From Apiotrichum sp. Y4204 (taxonomy: Eukaryota > Basidiomycota > Tremellomycetes > Trichosporonales > Trichosporonaceae), in the NCBI GenBank assembly GCA_025531455.1, contig JAMYHL010000034.1, positions 370,037 to 434,036 on the forward strand: DNA of 64,000 nucleotides. The letters are read 5' to 3'. The notes under the pieces are model-generated. The model did no database searches and was not told the DNA's origin. It was given only the letters and a program-made list of their open reading frames with translations. Position 1 is the stretch's first letter, and the number at the start of each line of letters is the position of its first letter. The position numbers were made by a program, and so were the translations under genes. Of this stretch, positions 52,792 through 64,000 are shown one piece after another.

Positions 52792-55700
52792 ATGCTGTAC
52801 ATTGCGTCGGTGCGTGCTGAGATAACACGAGTATGAAGCACGGCTGACAACAGGCACTCACGCCGACACCCATATCGCACTCACTCAAGGTCGACGGCCT
52901 CACCGCGCCAGACACGACTTCGCTCGTCGTCGCCAAACCGGATCGTATCCAGGTGTGGGATGTGACTGCGTCAGGGCTGGGCCTCACCGCCGAGCTCCCC
53001 GTGTGGGGAACCGTGGTCGGGCTGGCGGCAACTCGCATCGAGGTAGGTCTCACGGGAAGTGCACCAACTCTCCTCTCTGCGTATTCTGTTCTGACTCCAG
53101 GGTGCCCGCCCACACCTCCTAGTCCTCGTCTCCCCGCCACACGCGTTCCTCCACCTCGTGGGATTCGAGGACGGTGCACTGGTGATCACTGCGTCGCAGG
53201 CGCTGCGCCCGCCAATGCCGCTCCTCCGCCTTCAGGAGTTCTTCACCGGCGTGGTCTGCAACGGGACGCGCGCGGTCGTCTCCCTCTGGACTGGAATCCT
53301 CACGCGTCTCGAGATGGAGCTCGAAAAAGTCAAGGACATGAAGCGCCGGCAAGGGGAGCGCGGCGAGCGCCGCCTCGTCTTCCGCTCGTCCATGAATCTC
53401 AAGTGGGTAGAGTGTCATTTCGACTTCTGACGGCAGTATCCGGGAACACAACCTGCTCCACCTCGCGTTCCTCCCCGGCGATCCTGAGGTGCTCCTCTTC
53501 CTCTGGATGAGTGAATACAACAAGATTTCCGTGCAGGCGCGCGCACAGCCGCGCGGCGACGACAGGGAGTGGGACGGCCTCGCGCCTCCAGTGGACGTCG
53601 TGAATCCGATGGATGAGCCGATGCCGAAGAAAGACGTCGATTTCGAGTGGACTCCGTTCTCGTGTCCGGCGGGACGAAACCTGCTCCCTGTCGGTGCCGG
53701 ACCGGGGGACACGCGCCTGTTCCTGGTGATTGGCGACGAGCATGCTGTGATGTACGCGCTCTCCCCTTCGTCCGGGGACAAGCACCGCTCTCCCAGGGCA
53801 TCCGCCGCCCGCAGGAGCCCGCAGGTCGAAACTGGTGGGGTCGGGAAGAAACGCAAGTCGAGCGCATCTGGCCGCAGTGTCGCCACCGACGCGAGCGAGT
53901 ACCAACTGCGCCCGGTCTGGCGTGTCCGCCAGGGCTTTGGCACCGTGCTTGCGTGAGTGGTGCTGTTTGATAAATGTCACCCCTCGCTCACCCCAGATCG
54001 ACGCTCATTGAGAACCACACGACCGGCGGCAGTGTCCTCGTCGGCGACGAGTGCGGGCGGCTCACCGCCATCGGGTGGGAGTTTGACGGAGATAACGTGA
54101 CTGTCGGCAAGACTGATCTCAATGCCGTGTCGCCCCCGACATCTCTCACATATATCGACAATGGCTATGTGTTTGTGTCTTCTGCGTGTGGCGACTCGCT
54201 CTTGATTTCTCTCGACATGGCGCCAGAAGACGCCGCTCTCGCCTCCCTCTCAAAGGGCAAGGGCAAGGGCCGCGTCACTGCCGATGTCGGCGCGTGGGGC
54301 ATCACCCTCCTTCCCGACGCACATCGCAAGGCGACCGTACAGGAGCGGTGGATGAACATTGCGCCAGTCAAGGACTTTGCCGTAGTGGAGGAGGAGGACG
54401 GCCGTGTGGTGAGTGGAGTTGTATGCGCCTCATGTGAACTCGTGCTCACAGCAGTCTCATCTCGTGGTCGCGTCTGGGGCGGGAAATTCCAATTCTCTAC
54501 GCATTGTGCGCAGCGGCGCGGGTCTCGAGGACCTGCTTGCCGTTGAGGGGATCACGGGGGTGGAGCGCATGTGGTCGTTGCCAGCTAGGTGCGTGCCTTT
54601 GGAGACAGGACCTAACAACAGCGAGCCGACGATTCTCCTCTCGTTTGGATCGTCGACTGCTATTTTGCGTCTCGAGCCAGTGGAGTTTGTTCCGGCCGCA
54701 GAGGCGGTCACGAGCGCACCAACGCTTGCGGCCGGTCTGGTTGGCAGCGGCGATGTGCTTGCACAGGTGACGCCGGCGGGCGTCTTCCTCTGGTCGGATC
54801 CTGTCGCGGGAACCACCGTGTCCTCCTTCCCCGCCGGGGAGAATGAGATTGTCGCCGCGAGTGTCAAGAGAGACAGCATCATCGCCGCATTCCGCGACGG
54901 CACCGTCACGGCGTGGACGGCAACACTAGAGCCGCTGGCTAGCACAAAACTTGCCCGTGAGGCCGCCACAGTCGACATCGACGCGTCTGGCACCCTCGCC
55001 GCCGTCGCCGACTGGACTGGCAGCGTGGATGTGCTCCGCCTTCCCGACTTTGAGCCTGTCCTCTCCGTTCAGGAACCATCATACGCGTGGTCGCTCCTCC
55101 TCACTTCGACTGTCCTGCATGCTGGCCTATCTGACGGGACATATGTGGGTCACGACCTGGACACCAAGGCGCGCACACAGTCATCCCTCGGCTCCCGCCC
55201 GTTGGCTCTCGCACCTGTCACGGTGTCATCAGGCGACGACACCGTCTTCGCCGCGGGTGTCAGCGAGCGCCTATCGCTTCTCTTCGAGTCCCGGGGACAC
55301 ACCGAGGTGTCGACAAGTGGCATGAAGGGCGTGCTTGCCGCAACGTCTATCACGACCCCCGGCCTGGGCACATGCCTCGTCCTCGCCACGGCTGACGGGA
55401 TCCGCTTCGCCCGCCTCACGAGTCTCAAGAAGCTCCAGGTACAGACGCTGGACATGGACTTTGCGTCGCCCACGCGCCTCGCTGTCCTCCCGGATCGCAC
55501 CATCGCGGTTGGAACCGTCACACAGACTCTCTCCCCCGAGACAGGCGATATCATTCAATCCTCGAGCGTGGAGCTGCGGGATGCAACGACGCTAGAGTGT
55601 GAGTGTCAACGAGAGGCTATCTCTGATGGCAGTTATTGGAAGTCACGACCTCGATGAGCTCGAGGCAGTGACCTCGGTGAACACCCTGCGTATCAAGGGC

Positions 55701-56792
55701 GAGGACTTTATCGCTGTCGGCAAGGCCATTTTCGAGTCGAGCGACGAGGCCGTGGAGGCGCGGCTGGACGAGATGTCGTCGTTCATCCACGCCCATGAAG
55801 GCGGATTGACGATCTATGAGCACAAGGGCGGAAAGTTTGAAGAGCTCCAGTTTATGCTCACCGAGGCGCCGCCGCTGGACTGCGTCGCGATCCACGACTT
55901 TATCGCATTCGCGCACGGGTCAAAGGTAGAGATCTGGCGCTTTACAGACGACGACGAGGAGGAAACCGCCGACAACCTCGGGTTTACGAAACTGAGCTCG
56001 TGCTCGTTTGCCTTTGAGGCGCACTTTCTCGCGGTATCCCGTGGACCCGAGGGCGACCGACTTGTCGTTGGCGATGCGATGCGTAGCATTCTAGTGCTCG
56101 ACGTCGATAAGAAGGACGGGAGCATTACACGGAATCAACGCGATATGAGCAGCCACGCGGTCCGCGCGCTCGCTGCCGTACGCGACGACGGCCCAGGGGC
56201 GATAGTCACCGACGTAAGTGAAGCTTTGCCTTGCCGGCTGTACACAACATCTGACTCCACAGGACCACGCAAACGTGCTCACGTTCCGGCTCAAGGACGA
56301 GATTGAGCAGGCGGCGACATTCGGCCTGCACGAGGAGATTGCACGGCTGCGGCCAGGGGCGCTCGCGAACACTGCGCCGGACATGCTGCGGCCAGACCTC
56401 GTGTTCGCCACATCCAACGGACGGCTGGGCATCATCGGCGAGCTCGGCGCGGGCGCGACGCGCACGCTCGACGATCTACAGCGGAATCTCAACCGTATCC
56501 AAAAGGGTCCAGGCGACCTGACATGGAAAGAGTGGGTGATATAAACCCAGTACATCCAGCTGACAGCAGGTTCCGGCGCGGCGGGTCGCTCGCGATACCG
56601 CGCGAGACGCTGGGGTTCGTGGACGGCGACTATGTGCAGAGTTTCCTGCACCTCGGGCTGGACGATGCGGCTGCGGCGCTCGAGGGGCAGTCGGCGCCGG
56701 AACGCGTGCAGCGGCTCGGGGAGCGGGGCCGCGAGGCGGCGTCGCGCGCAGACGTCGTGCGCGTGCTCGAGGCCGTTGCGGGCATGCACTAG
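52792..56792 (+). CDS. DDB1: DDB1, DNA-damage-binding / Cul4 adaptor protein
   Basis: Triple-beta-propeller adaptor linking Cul4 ubiquitin ligase to substrate receptors; nuclear. Model: join(52792..52809, 52854..53042, 53101..53402, 53437..53952, 53997..54408, 54452..55598, 55633..56213, 56263..56531, 56570..56792), 1218 aa (human DDB1 has 1140); eight introns of 34-58 bp. An 18-bp first exon encodes MLYIAS. The MMS1_N region shows SLVVAKPDRIQVWDVTASGL, TSLTYIDNGYVFVSSACGDS and LVVASGAGNSNSLRIVRSG. The CPSF_A C-terminal part shows VSVNTLRIKGEDFIAVG-type sequence, CVAIHDFIAFAHGSKVEIWR, the DDB1-like GDAMRSILVLD, and ETLGFVDGDYVQSFL near the end. GDxMRS and the length favour DDB1 over CPSF160 or Rse1. 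Confidence 0.92.
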
Positions 56793-57764
56793 AAAAAGTA
56801 TCACAAGTATCCGATCGTCCCGATGCAATGTTGTACAGGATACAGGATTGTGTGACGCTGCTTGCTGCGCAGTGTCCCTGCTGCGTGTCTTGATAGGACT
56901 GGATAAGATTTCTGATACGCTGATACGACGGGTAAGTAAGTAAGTATACGACTGGCACTCTGGAACAGCCAGGGAGAACGAGCAGCAGATACAAGACAGA
57001 TACACGGGGGGAGGAGCGGAAGACGGACGACGAGGGGATCAACATGATCCAGGATGCACAGGATCACGAGGGGGGGGCCGAGGCACGCGAAAGGAAATGA
57101 CGTGTATATCCTCACACTGCGAAACCCAGGGATCCAGGGGAGGGGGGGGCAAAGGGCCCAAGGGGGGGCTAGCCAGCGCGCTAGAGCAGGGCGAGGGCGC
57201 AGGAGGGGGCGCAGGGAAAGAGGAGGGGGAGGAGGGCATGGGAGGAGAGATGCTGCTGGCGCGGTTCCTGTAACTCTCCTTCTCTCGTTTCTCTCGTCCT
57301 CTTCGTGTCCTCCTTCTTCGTCGTCGTCGTCCTGGGTCCACATCTTGGTGTCCTCGTCTCGTCTCGTCGTCTCCTCGTCTTTCACTACCACCTTCCCATC
57401 TCTCTCGTCTCCATCCGTTTTCGTCAGTCACTTGTCCCCCACATCCGCATCGACACCCATCCACCTATTCAGCGACACCCACCCACCCAGCGCAATCAAC
57501 CCCGCCCACACCGCCCACCGTTCCACATCAGCGACCCCCCGATCCGCTGGGCATCGTGAGTCCCGCCTCTGGGGAACGCGTCCGAGTACAGTTTGCGTTC
57601 TTGTGTTCTTACCGCGCGTTCGTACCCGCACTCGCACATTTCGAGTCGCATTCCGATCCCAATATCTGTCCCCCCGATCGCGTCACTTTGTTCTTATCGC
57701 CCACTCCCTCGCCGGCCCCCCTCCCCGCGGCCTCCCGCCCACGTCTTCAGCGAGCTCACACCAG
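56793..57764. other. G-run cluster and CT-rich leader upstream of KNR4
   Basis: 972 bp. From about 57070 to 57245 the + strand has many G runs (up to eight Gs), a possible G-quadruplex zone. From about 57280 to 57760 it turns strongly pyrimidine-rich, as upstream of the Axl2-like gene. No gene was recognised. Confidence 0.5.
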
Positions 57765-60211
57765 ATGCCCTTCCTCTCGTCCATCACGTCGCTCTTTACG
57801 CGCCCGCCGCGCGAGGACGCGTTCTCTCTCCCCCGTACCCAGTATGAGACTTCTGTAAGTACGATGTGGAGGCGGTATCAAGGGAAACAGAACGGCTTGT
57901 TCGCATGTTCGCGCGTTCAATTGACGCGTGGGGGGACCGATATTTCTCACATTTCCTTCCGCGCAGCGCCGCTGCGTGCTGTACCCACCGCGCAGCCAAA
58001 GCCAAAGCCCGCGGCCCTCCGTCCGCAGCTTTCCGAGCGGCCTTCTGACACCAGAACGCCGACGGATCCCCCGGTCCCAGCAGGAGGGGCAGCTACCAGC
58101 CCCCACGCGCCGCCGGCGCACAGGCATCATTGTGCGTGCCGCTCACTAATCCCACCCCACTGACGGCAGCCCCGCAGGCTCGAACGCCCCCGGGCGGTAC
58201 CCGCCGCTCTCGCACACATTTCACCGGTTGCGGGCCGCGCTGGCGGACACGTTTCCCGAGATGATTGACGGCCTCAACCACCCCGCGACGCCCGAGGCGC
58301 TCGCAGAATTCGAGCAGCAGCTCGGGTCCCCGTTGCCCCCGTCTGTGCGCGAGTCCTTCCTCGAGGCGGACGGGCAGGACCTCGAGACGGGTCCGAATGG
58401 CGGGCTGTTTTACGGCCTCTACCTCCTCCCGCTTGAGGAGGTCCTCAACGAGTGGCTCTTCTGGCGCCAGGTCGAGACGGACCCGCGCGCAGGCGCAAAC
58501 CCCGCCGTCCTCGCCACCATGGCGAGTATACCGCCGCAGTGGGTCAAGTCGCAGTATTCCTGTGCCGGCTGGATTCCGCTCATCTCGGACCGCACCGGCA
58601 ACTACATTGGCGTCGACCTCGACCCTGGGCCCAACGGCGTGTGGGGCCAGACCATCATCTTTGGTCGCGACTTTGACCGCAAGTGTGTTCTCTGGCGCGG
58701 CGAGGGCGAGGCAGGCTGGGCAAAGTGGTTTGCCGGGTTTGTCGACGAGGTCGAGTCGGGCGAGGGCTGGGAGGGCCAGGACAAGGTGTCGGACGAAGAG
58801 GACGAGGTCGGATACACGAGCTACTGCGCGGCGGACCAGTATGGCGAGGGCGGGCAGGGCCTGCGGCTGGCGGGCGAGTACAAGGGGTGGAACGTGCTCG
58901 AGGCGTGGTGGGACAAGAGCGTCCGCAAGTGGGAGGGTCTTGGGCTCGGCATGGACGTGGCGGAGATTGAGCGCGGCCTGAGCGAGGCACGCCGTCTGAC
59001 GAGCGTCAAGGGCAAGGAAAAGGCGGTGGAGCCGCAGCTGCCAGAGGAGGTCCGCGAGTCGATCGAGCTCCGCCCAGAGCAGCGCACCCCGGAGATGCCA
59101 GGTGGGTAGAGTGTGACGGGGTTTTGTGCTGACTGTAGCTTCCGCCGAAGGAGAGGCGCTTCTTCCCCCAGCGTCGCCGGCCATGTCCCCCATGTCATCG
59201 CCTGTCCCGCGTATCCTCCATCCCCCATCGATGGCCCCGCCGCTGCGCTCAACGCCTGCATCCGACCACCCGCTCCAGGACTCGGAGTTGCTGCACCCTC
59301 CGGCCCGCAAGAAACCGACGGCAGGCCCAAGTGGTCCTAGTGGTCCAAGTGGCTCTGCCCGCCGACGTCCCCCTCCGCCCGCACCAGCCATGCTCGACCT
59401 CCCGACGCGCGCAGACGTGCAGGCCGCCGAGGCGGTGCACCAGGCCGAGCAGAGCGGGCTGCGCGGCGGCTGGGTGATGAACCTCGACACGTCGGCTGCT
59501 GCTGCCCAGCGCCGCCCGCACGACTCGATGGTGAACATTGACCTCGAGGACGGGCGCCAGGAGGACTTTGGCGCCGCGCAGATGCGCTCTGAGGACGTTG
59601 CGCGGCAGCGCATAGAGGACCGTCTCGCATATGCGGGTATCGAACACCGCCGCTCCGCAGGCAGCACACCTGTTGCCGGCACGCCTGTTGACGCCTCCGC
59701 CCCCCTCTCGCGTGGAAGTACTGGAAACACGACGCCCCGCGAGTCGGCATACGCAACACCAAGCGGGACCCCGCCGCTCAGCTCGCTCACCGGCGTGGCA
59801 TCCGCGATACGGCGCCCCCCGCCAATCGCCGACCAGCCCCGAGCCCACTCCCCCGTCACGGGCGACAGCCTGACAGGCGAGGTCCTCCGGGGGATGGCTG
59901 CACGCCGCCCATCGGCACAGAGCAACTCGTCGCACCGCCGCGAGTCGCTCACGCCCAGCCCGATCCTCGCGCAGCGCGAAAACTCTATCATGTCCGTCGA
60001 CTCGGCCGAGGGCCTCCTTGCCGGCGGCGGCCCCGCGACGCCGACGACCAAGCGCACGAGCTCAACGACCGCGAGCATGAGCACTAGCACGAGCGCAAAC
60101 GGCACCGGAACCGGGAACGGAAATGGGGCGCTGGCGCTCGCGCCCGTCGTGTCCGACGAACCGGGTGGCATTGACGACGTCGCGGGCGAACTCGAGGAGA
60201 TCCACCTGTGA
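57765..60211 (+). CDS. KNR4: Knr4/Smi1 cell-wall assembly regulator homologue
   Basis: Intrinsically flexible hub protein that coordinates cell-wall synthesis with the PKC/Slt2 MAP-kinase pathway. Model: join(57765..57854, 57996..58131, 58178..59101, 59139..60211), 740 aa; introns of 141, 46 and 37 bp. The short start MPFLSSITSLFTRP is followed by a Pro-rich linker. The globular SUKH/Smi1 domain covers about 80-290: ATPEALAEFEQQLGSPLPPS, GLFYGLYLLPLEEVLNEW, GWIPLISDRTGNYIGVDLDP, VLWRGEGEAGWAKWFAGFV. The long Ser/Pro-rich C-terminus contains a GPSGPSGPSG repeat and ends GGIDDVAGELEEIHL. The acceptor of the first intron is the least certain splice (57966 or 57995); the latter keeps a Pro/Lys-rich frame. 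Confidence 0.88.
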
Positions 60212-60651
60212 TTGCATTATTGATGCACGTTATGATTATGAGCCGAGACGAGACGGAGACGGAGACGGAGACGGAGAACGTTAAGCGAGGGGTCGAGGGG
60301 GTCGAGGGTGTCTAGCGCGCAGAGGATGCGGATTGTGCCCAAGGCCAGGGTTGACTGACGGTGCAATTAACTAGTCTCCATTTATGAAGGAATGTCACGC
60401 CTCGCAGGATTCTTATTCCTGTGATTCCAGGATCCAGAAAAGAGGCTACGTCCTACTCGCTACGCGCCGCGCAGGGATGAAAAATGCGTACATGCCAAAA
60501 GGTCACAGTATAGGGTCCCTCTATCTATGGGTATGGGGGAATTGGTGGTGGTACAGGCTACGAGTCTAGCCCAGCGTGAGCTGGGCCTGAGACCGGCTAG
60601 TGGGAGGGAAGGGCGTAGGCCACGTTCATTGTTCGCCGCTCTCGGTGGGGG
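60212..60651. other. Convergent gap with GAGACG microsatellite
   Basis: 440 bp between KNR4 and the next minus-strand model. A GAGACG/GGAGAC repeat lies at about 60247-60276. Nothing else is recognised. Confidence 0.5.
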
Positions 60652-61528
60652 TTAGCGGCGCACGCGGGCGCCGCATCGCCGGCACTCGTGGGATCTGTTG
60701 TCAGATTCCACACAAACACAAAGAAATCAACAATTAATGAATGGTCAATGCAGAGGGGTCGGGAGGCTGGACGTGCTCGGCGATGGGCTCGCGGCGGGAG
60801 TCACACCACGAGACCACGAGCCCGGCACTGCGAGCCCGAGAGAGCAACACGTGTAGAGGTGCGGAGCGCGGAAGCGCGGAGCGGCCGGAGCGGAGCACTT
60901 GTCAGTCCACCCCCGGTCTCCCGATCTCCCAACCTCCAACCCTGACTATCCTCTACACCCAGCATATAGCACCTCGCACCTCGCGCCTTGCGGCGCCTCG
61001 CGACTCACAGGAATCCACGGCGCAGCACGTGTCCCTCTGCGGCGCAGGTCTCGGCCTTGGTCGGGATGGTGATGTCGATGGCGGGCGCGGGGGGCGGGGG
61101 GAGGACTGTGTGTGAGTGAATGAAAGAGGGGGGATTGCGGGGAATGATTGTCGAGTGTCGAGGTGCGGCATGAGTTGCGGGCTGAGAGCTCCGAACTTCG
61201 CGCTCCGCGCTCCGCGCTCGAAGTGAGGCTCCCCCGCCTCATCGCGTTACTCACATGGGTTATACGCCACCGTCACCGGACTCGGGGCCGCACTGGGCGA
61301 ACTGGCCCCACTCCCAAACGTCGAGCCGGCACGAGAACTCGAGACCGAGCTCATGCTGTCCTTACTCCGAGCACTCCCGCTGCTCCCGCTGCTCCCGTTG
61401 CTGGCGGTACTCGCTCCGCGCCGCCGCTCGAGGTCCGGCTGCGGCGGGAGGGGCACGTATCCCGAACTGCTGCTGGGCTCGTCGGGGAGAGAAGCGTAGT
61501 TTTTGGTCGGGAAGAGCTTGAGGCGCAT
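60652..61528 (-). CDS. Small Ser-rich protein with possible Cys/His C-terminus, tentative model
   Basis: Model: complement(join(60652..60694, 61009..61105, 61255..61528)), 137 aa. Exon 1 is a clear ORF: MRLKLFPTKNYASLPDEPSS, then YVPLPPQPDLERRR and a long Ser/Gly/Ala-rich part. Exon 2 continues with LPPPPAPAIDITIPTKAET. Exon 3 would end the protein with Cys and His residues (CAAEGHVLRRGFLSHECRRC, then GARVRR), which could bind zinc. Introns of 149 and 314 bp are long for this genome, so exon 3 is uncertain. I recognise no family. Its first ORF may instead end within intron 1. Confidence 0.42.
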
Positions 61529-64000
61529 GGTGATGTGGGATGGTGGTGAGTACTGAGTAGAGTACTCGAGGTTCGAGCTTCAATGTTATATTATCTAGTC
61601 ATCCAATGTTTGCGGCTCCTCTGGTGGTGTTAGTCCCCGGTGGCTAGCAACTATCCGAGAGGACCCCAATTTTCTGCTCGCTAACAGATCCAGCGCCGGC
61701 GGCGGCGCCAGCACGCAAAGCAAGCAAAGCGACGCATCCTCATTTCTATTTCTCCCTTTTGATGTCCCTGAGGTCCACCCGGCCACCAGCCCACCGCACC
61801 ATCCGGTCTATCCGAGCCTCGATTTCCCTCGAAATCGCGCCGCGTCCCGGGGGTGCGTGCGTGAATAGTGCAGAGTGCAGCCAAAGGAGGTACAATACGC
61901 GGCGCGGACCACGGGGCTGGGCTACGACGCGCCACGCCTCCACGCCGCAAGGCCAGGGAACGGAGACCTGGAGGCCTGGAGGCACTAGTCTCCGGGTCTC
62001 CAGCTTCCAAGCCGGCAAGGCGCCAGTCTCCGCTCCGCGCTCTGCCATCTTTGTCAGTCTGCCCGTACCCCCCGGGCAAAGAACACAAGACCCGACTCCC
62101 AGAGATCCAGCCAGGTCCCGACTCCGAGGCGCTGACGCAGCACGCGGCCGCCACCGCCACCGACATCACTGCCGCATATCCCTCGGCCCTGTCGATCCGG
62201 CCGGGCGGAGCAAGGTTCCAGAGATCTGAAAGAGATTGAATAAAGTAGATGGAAGCACGGAAGAGATGCAAGGTGATGTGAGGCGGAACGCGTCGCGGTG
62301 GGTTCGACAGGACATTTGCTTCTTTCGAATTTCGCGTCGGTTGCTCCTTTTGGTACCCCCCGACGTAAAGTCCGTAATGCGCTGCCCAGCCCGACGCGCG
62401 CCGCGGGTGGCGATCGCGCGGGTCATGATCGCGTGGTCGCCTACGTAGACCGCCCCACTGCCGTCTGCTGCGCGCTGCGCGCTGTGCTCCTCACCGTCAT
62501 CGCGGAGAATCCAATACAGACCCGATAATCCGACCCAGAATCCCCGGCGATCCGGCGATCCGGCGATGCGCCGTCATCTCAGAATCATCTTCAATCTACC
62601 CCTTCCCTACCCCTTTTGCGCTTCGATGCGTTTGATCTCCATGAGTGATCGTCCAATCTACTAGGTAACTAGGTACTAGCGCTGGAGTTTCAGTTTCACC
62701 TCCGCATGGTTCGCTCCGTCGATCAATGCAGAGCAGTATACCACGCGCACGCCGCTTGTGGCCAGTGGTCAGTGGCCCAGCCTCGGCCCTCCCCGGCCGG
62801 CGGCACCCGCTGCCTGTCAGCGCGGTGCGTCGCCGATCGGCGGGCCGGCGATCGCTCTGGAATGACCGGCCCCTGGGGGATCAGGGAGGCCGGCGCCAAA
62901 CTGCGAAACTGTATACCTAGAGAGAAGAACGGAAAATGGCATCCAGAAATGGAGATTTATCGTGTTGTTCATCGTGCGCCGGAATGCATACTCTTGGGCG
63001 GCGAGGCGATGAAAGAATACATGCATGCATGCATGTGCATGTGTTGCGGACGAGCCCATCTGGTATCAACTACTGGCACCAAGAGCTGGTAATTAGAGTT
63101 TGCCGCCTGCCTGAAACCCTTGACTATGAGCTCTTAGAGCTGAGAGCAAAGCCGCATATTGCCTCACTCCCTACATCTTCGTTGCCGCTTTCCTTGTCTA
63201 CCCCTCTCATATTGTGCCTTGCGTGCCTTGTTCCGACTGTCAGCTGCTCGCCGGCCCCCGCCGGCCGCTCGCTCCTACGATCCTACGCTCCATGGTCCTC
63301 AAGCTGCAAGCGCAACATTCTAGCCAACCTCTCGGCCTCTTTGCCTCTCGGTCTGTCGGCTGATCGCCTGGCACTCACTCTTGTGCGCCACGAACGGCAC
63401 TCCAAAAATGCACCAGATCCTCCGACACGATACGCTTGTGCACCCTGTGTCCATCCGTCCTCTGGGCCAATCAGAACGCACTCACGCCCTCCGTGGCACG
63501 CCAGCGTCGCGCCCGCCTGGCACACCGCGGCAGGTGCAGGATCGTAGGAACGCGCTGCTGCAGCATGCAGCTCATTGTTCACCAAGCTCAGCTCCTAGCT
63601 CCTAGCTCCTGGCTCCTGACTGCTGGTCTCTTGTTCTGGCCCAAGCCGCGCACGCCGATCACATCCCATTCGGGCAGGAGCTTCTCTTCTCGTTTTCTGT
63701 TCATTGACGACGCGCCTCGCCTTCTCCTCCCCTGTGGTCTCCGTGTCTGCCAACCCGACACTCCCACAATCCGCCAATCCTTCCCCTGCCAATCCCCAAC
63801 CATCTCCCCTCGCCTAGCAGGATACTCGGACTAGCGCGCCCGAGAATCGAAAATCCTTTTTACCTTTTATTTTTTCGAGCTTTTTCATCTCCTTTTTTTT
63901 TTTTGTGTTTTTCTTTTTTTCTTTTTTTTTGTCCAGCCCGTGCCCAGCCCACACCGCCCTGCGCGCCCTGGCCCACTCCCCGCAATCTGCCCTCCACGTC
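61529..64000. other. Right-end non-coding stretch
   Basis: 2.5 kb with only random short ORFs. It has a CATG repeat at about 63021-63045 and CTCCTAG repeats at about 63590-63618. From about 63710 to the window end it is CT-rich with T runs, resembling the leader regions of the Axl2-like and KNR4 genes, so a + strand gene may start just beyond the window. Confidence 0.45.

Noticed and set aside
1..64000. CRISPR arrays, rRNA genes, centromere or telomere repeats
   Set aside because: No regularly spaced repeats, rRNA core sequences or telomeric units were seen.

Overview
The window looks like nuclear DNA of a basidiomycete yeast. The genes are GC-rich and cut by many tiny spliceosomal introns, mostly 33-60 bp, with GTGAGT-type donors and CAG acceptors. 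The products are fungal/eukaryotic (Mus81, Spt6, Nup85, Sog2, Oxa1, Ddb1, Bcp1, Knr4). The style fits a tremellomycete, perhaps Trichosporonales; that placement is an inference, not a measurement. There is no bacterial organisation, rRNA, convincing tRNA or CRISPR array. All exon boundaries were placed by eye from splice signals, reading-frame continuity and family motifs, and each spliced model sums to a multiple of three unless stated.

Left arm, 1-19 kb (dense, euchromatic): the 3' part of MUS81 (+); SPT6 (-) and NUP85 (+), which share a 357-bp divergent promoter; SOG2 (+, RAM signalling); a Zn2Cys6 transcription factor with a 21-bp microexon (-); and an intronless F-box-like protein (-).

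Middle, 19-36 kb (sparse, visibly lower GC, repeat-rich): this accessory region is the most interesting part. It holds at least eight genes, pseudogenes and fragments of one divergent family resembling Spo11 / topoisomerase VI subunit A. Copy A (22.4-22.9 kb, -) is an N-terminal module only. Copy A' (24.4-26.0 kb) is disrupted by a 488-bp MITE and by another insertion. Copy B (26.2-27.6 kb) has a complete tyrosine module and TOPRIM domain but a 34-C homopolymer that puts its start out of frame by one base. Copy C (30.4-31.7 kb) has frameshifts, D is a fragment fused to C, E (34.5-35.2 kb) is truncated and internally duplicated, and F1 and F2 are 3' fragments. Two copies of a tRNA-like repeat precede the 3' fragments. 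A three-exon gene of unknown function (32.6-33.5 kb, -) sits among the copies. In copy B the residues aligned with the catalytic Tyr, Glu and Asp-x-Asp are present.

Right arm, 36-64 kb: a possibly acquired intronless MDR oxidoreductase (-); the complex I PSST/NDUFS7 subunit (-) and OXA1 (+) with a shared divergent promoter; a 4.4-kb gene-poor stretch; an Axl2-like membrane protein (+); gamma-glutamyltranspeptidase (+); BCP1 (-) and DDB1 (+) with a shared divergent promoter; a KNR4/SMI1 homologue (+); a small uncertain three-exon gene (-); and a 2.4-kb non-coding end that becomes pyrimidine-rich, as upstream of a gene beyond the window.

Most genes are unrelated housekeeping genes. Functional links are loose: Mus81 and Ddb1 act in genome stability, NDUFS7 and Oxa1 in mitochondrial biogenesis, and Sog2, the Axl2-like protein and Knr4 in polarity and cell-wall morphogenesis.
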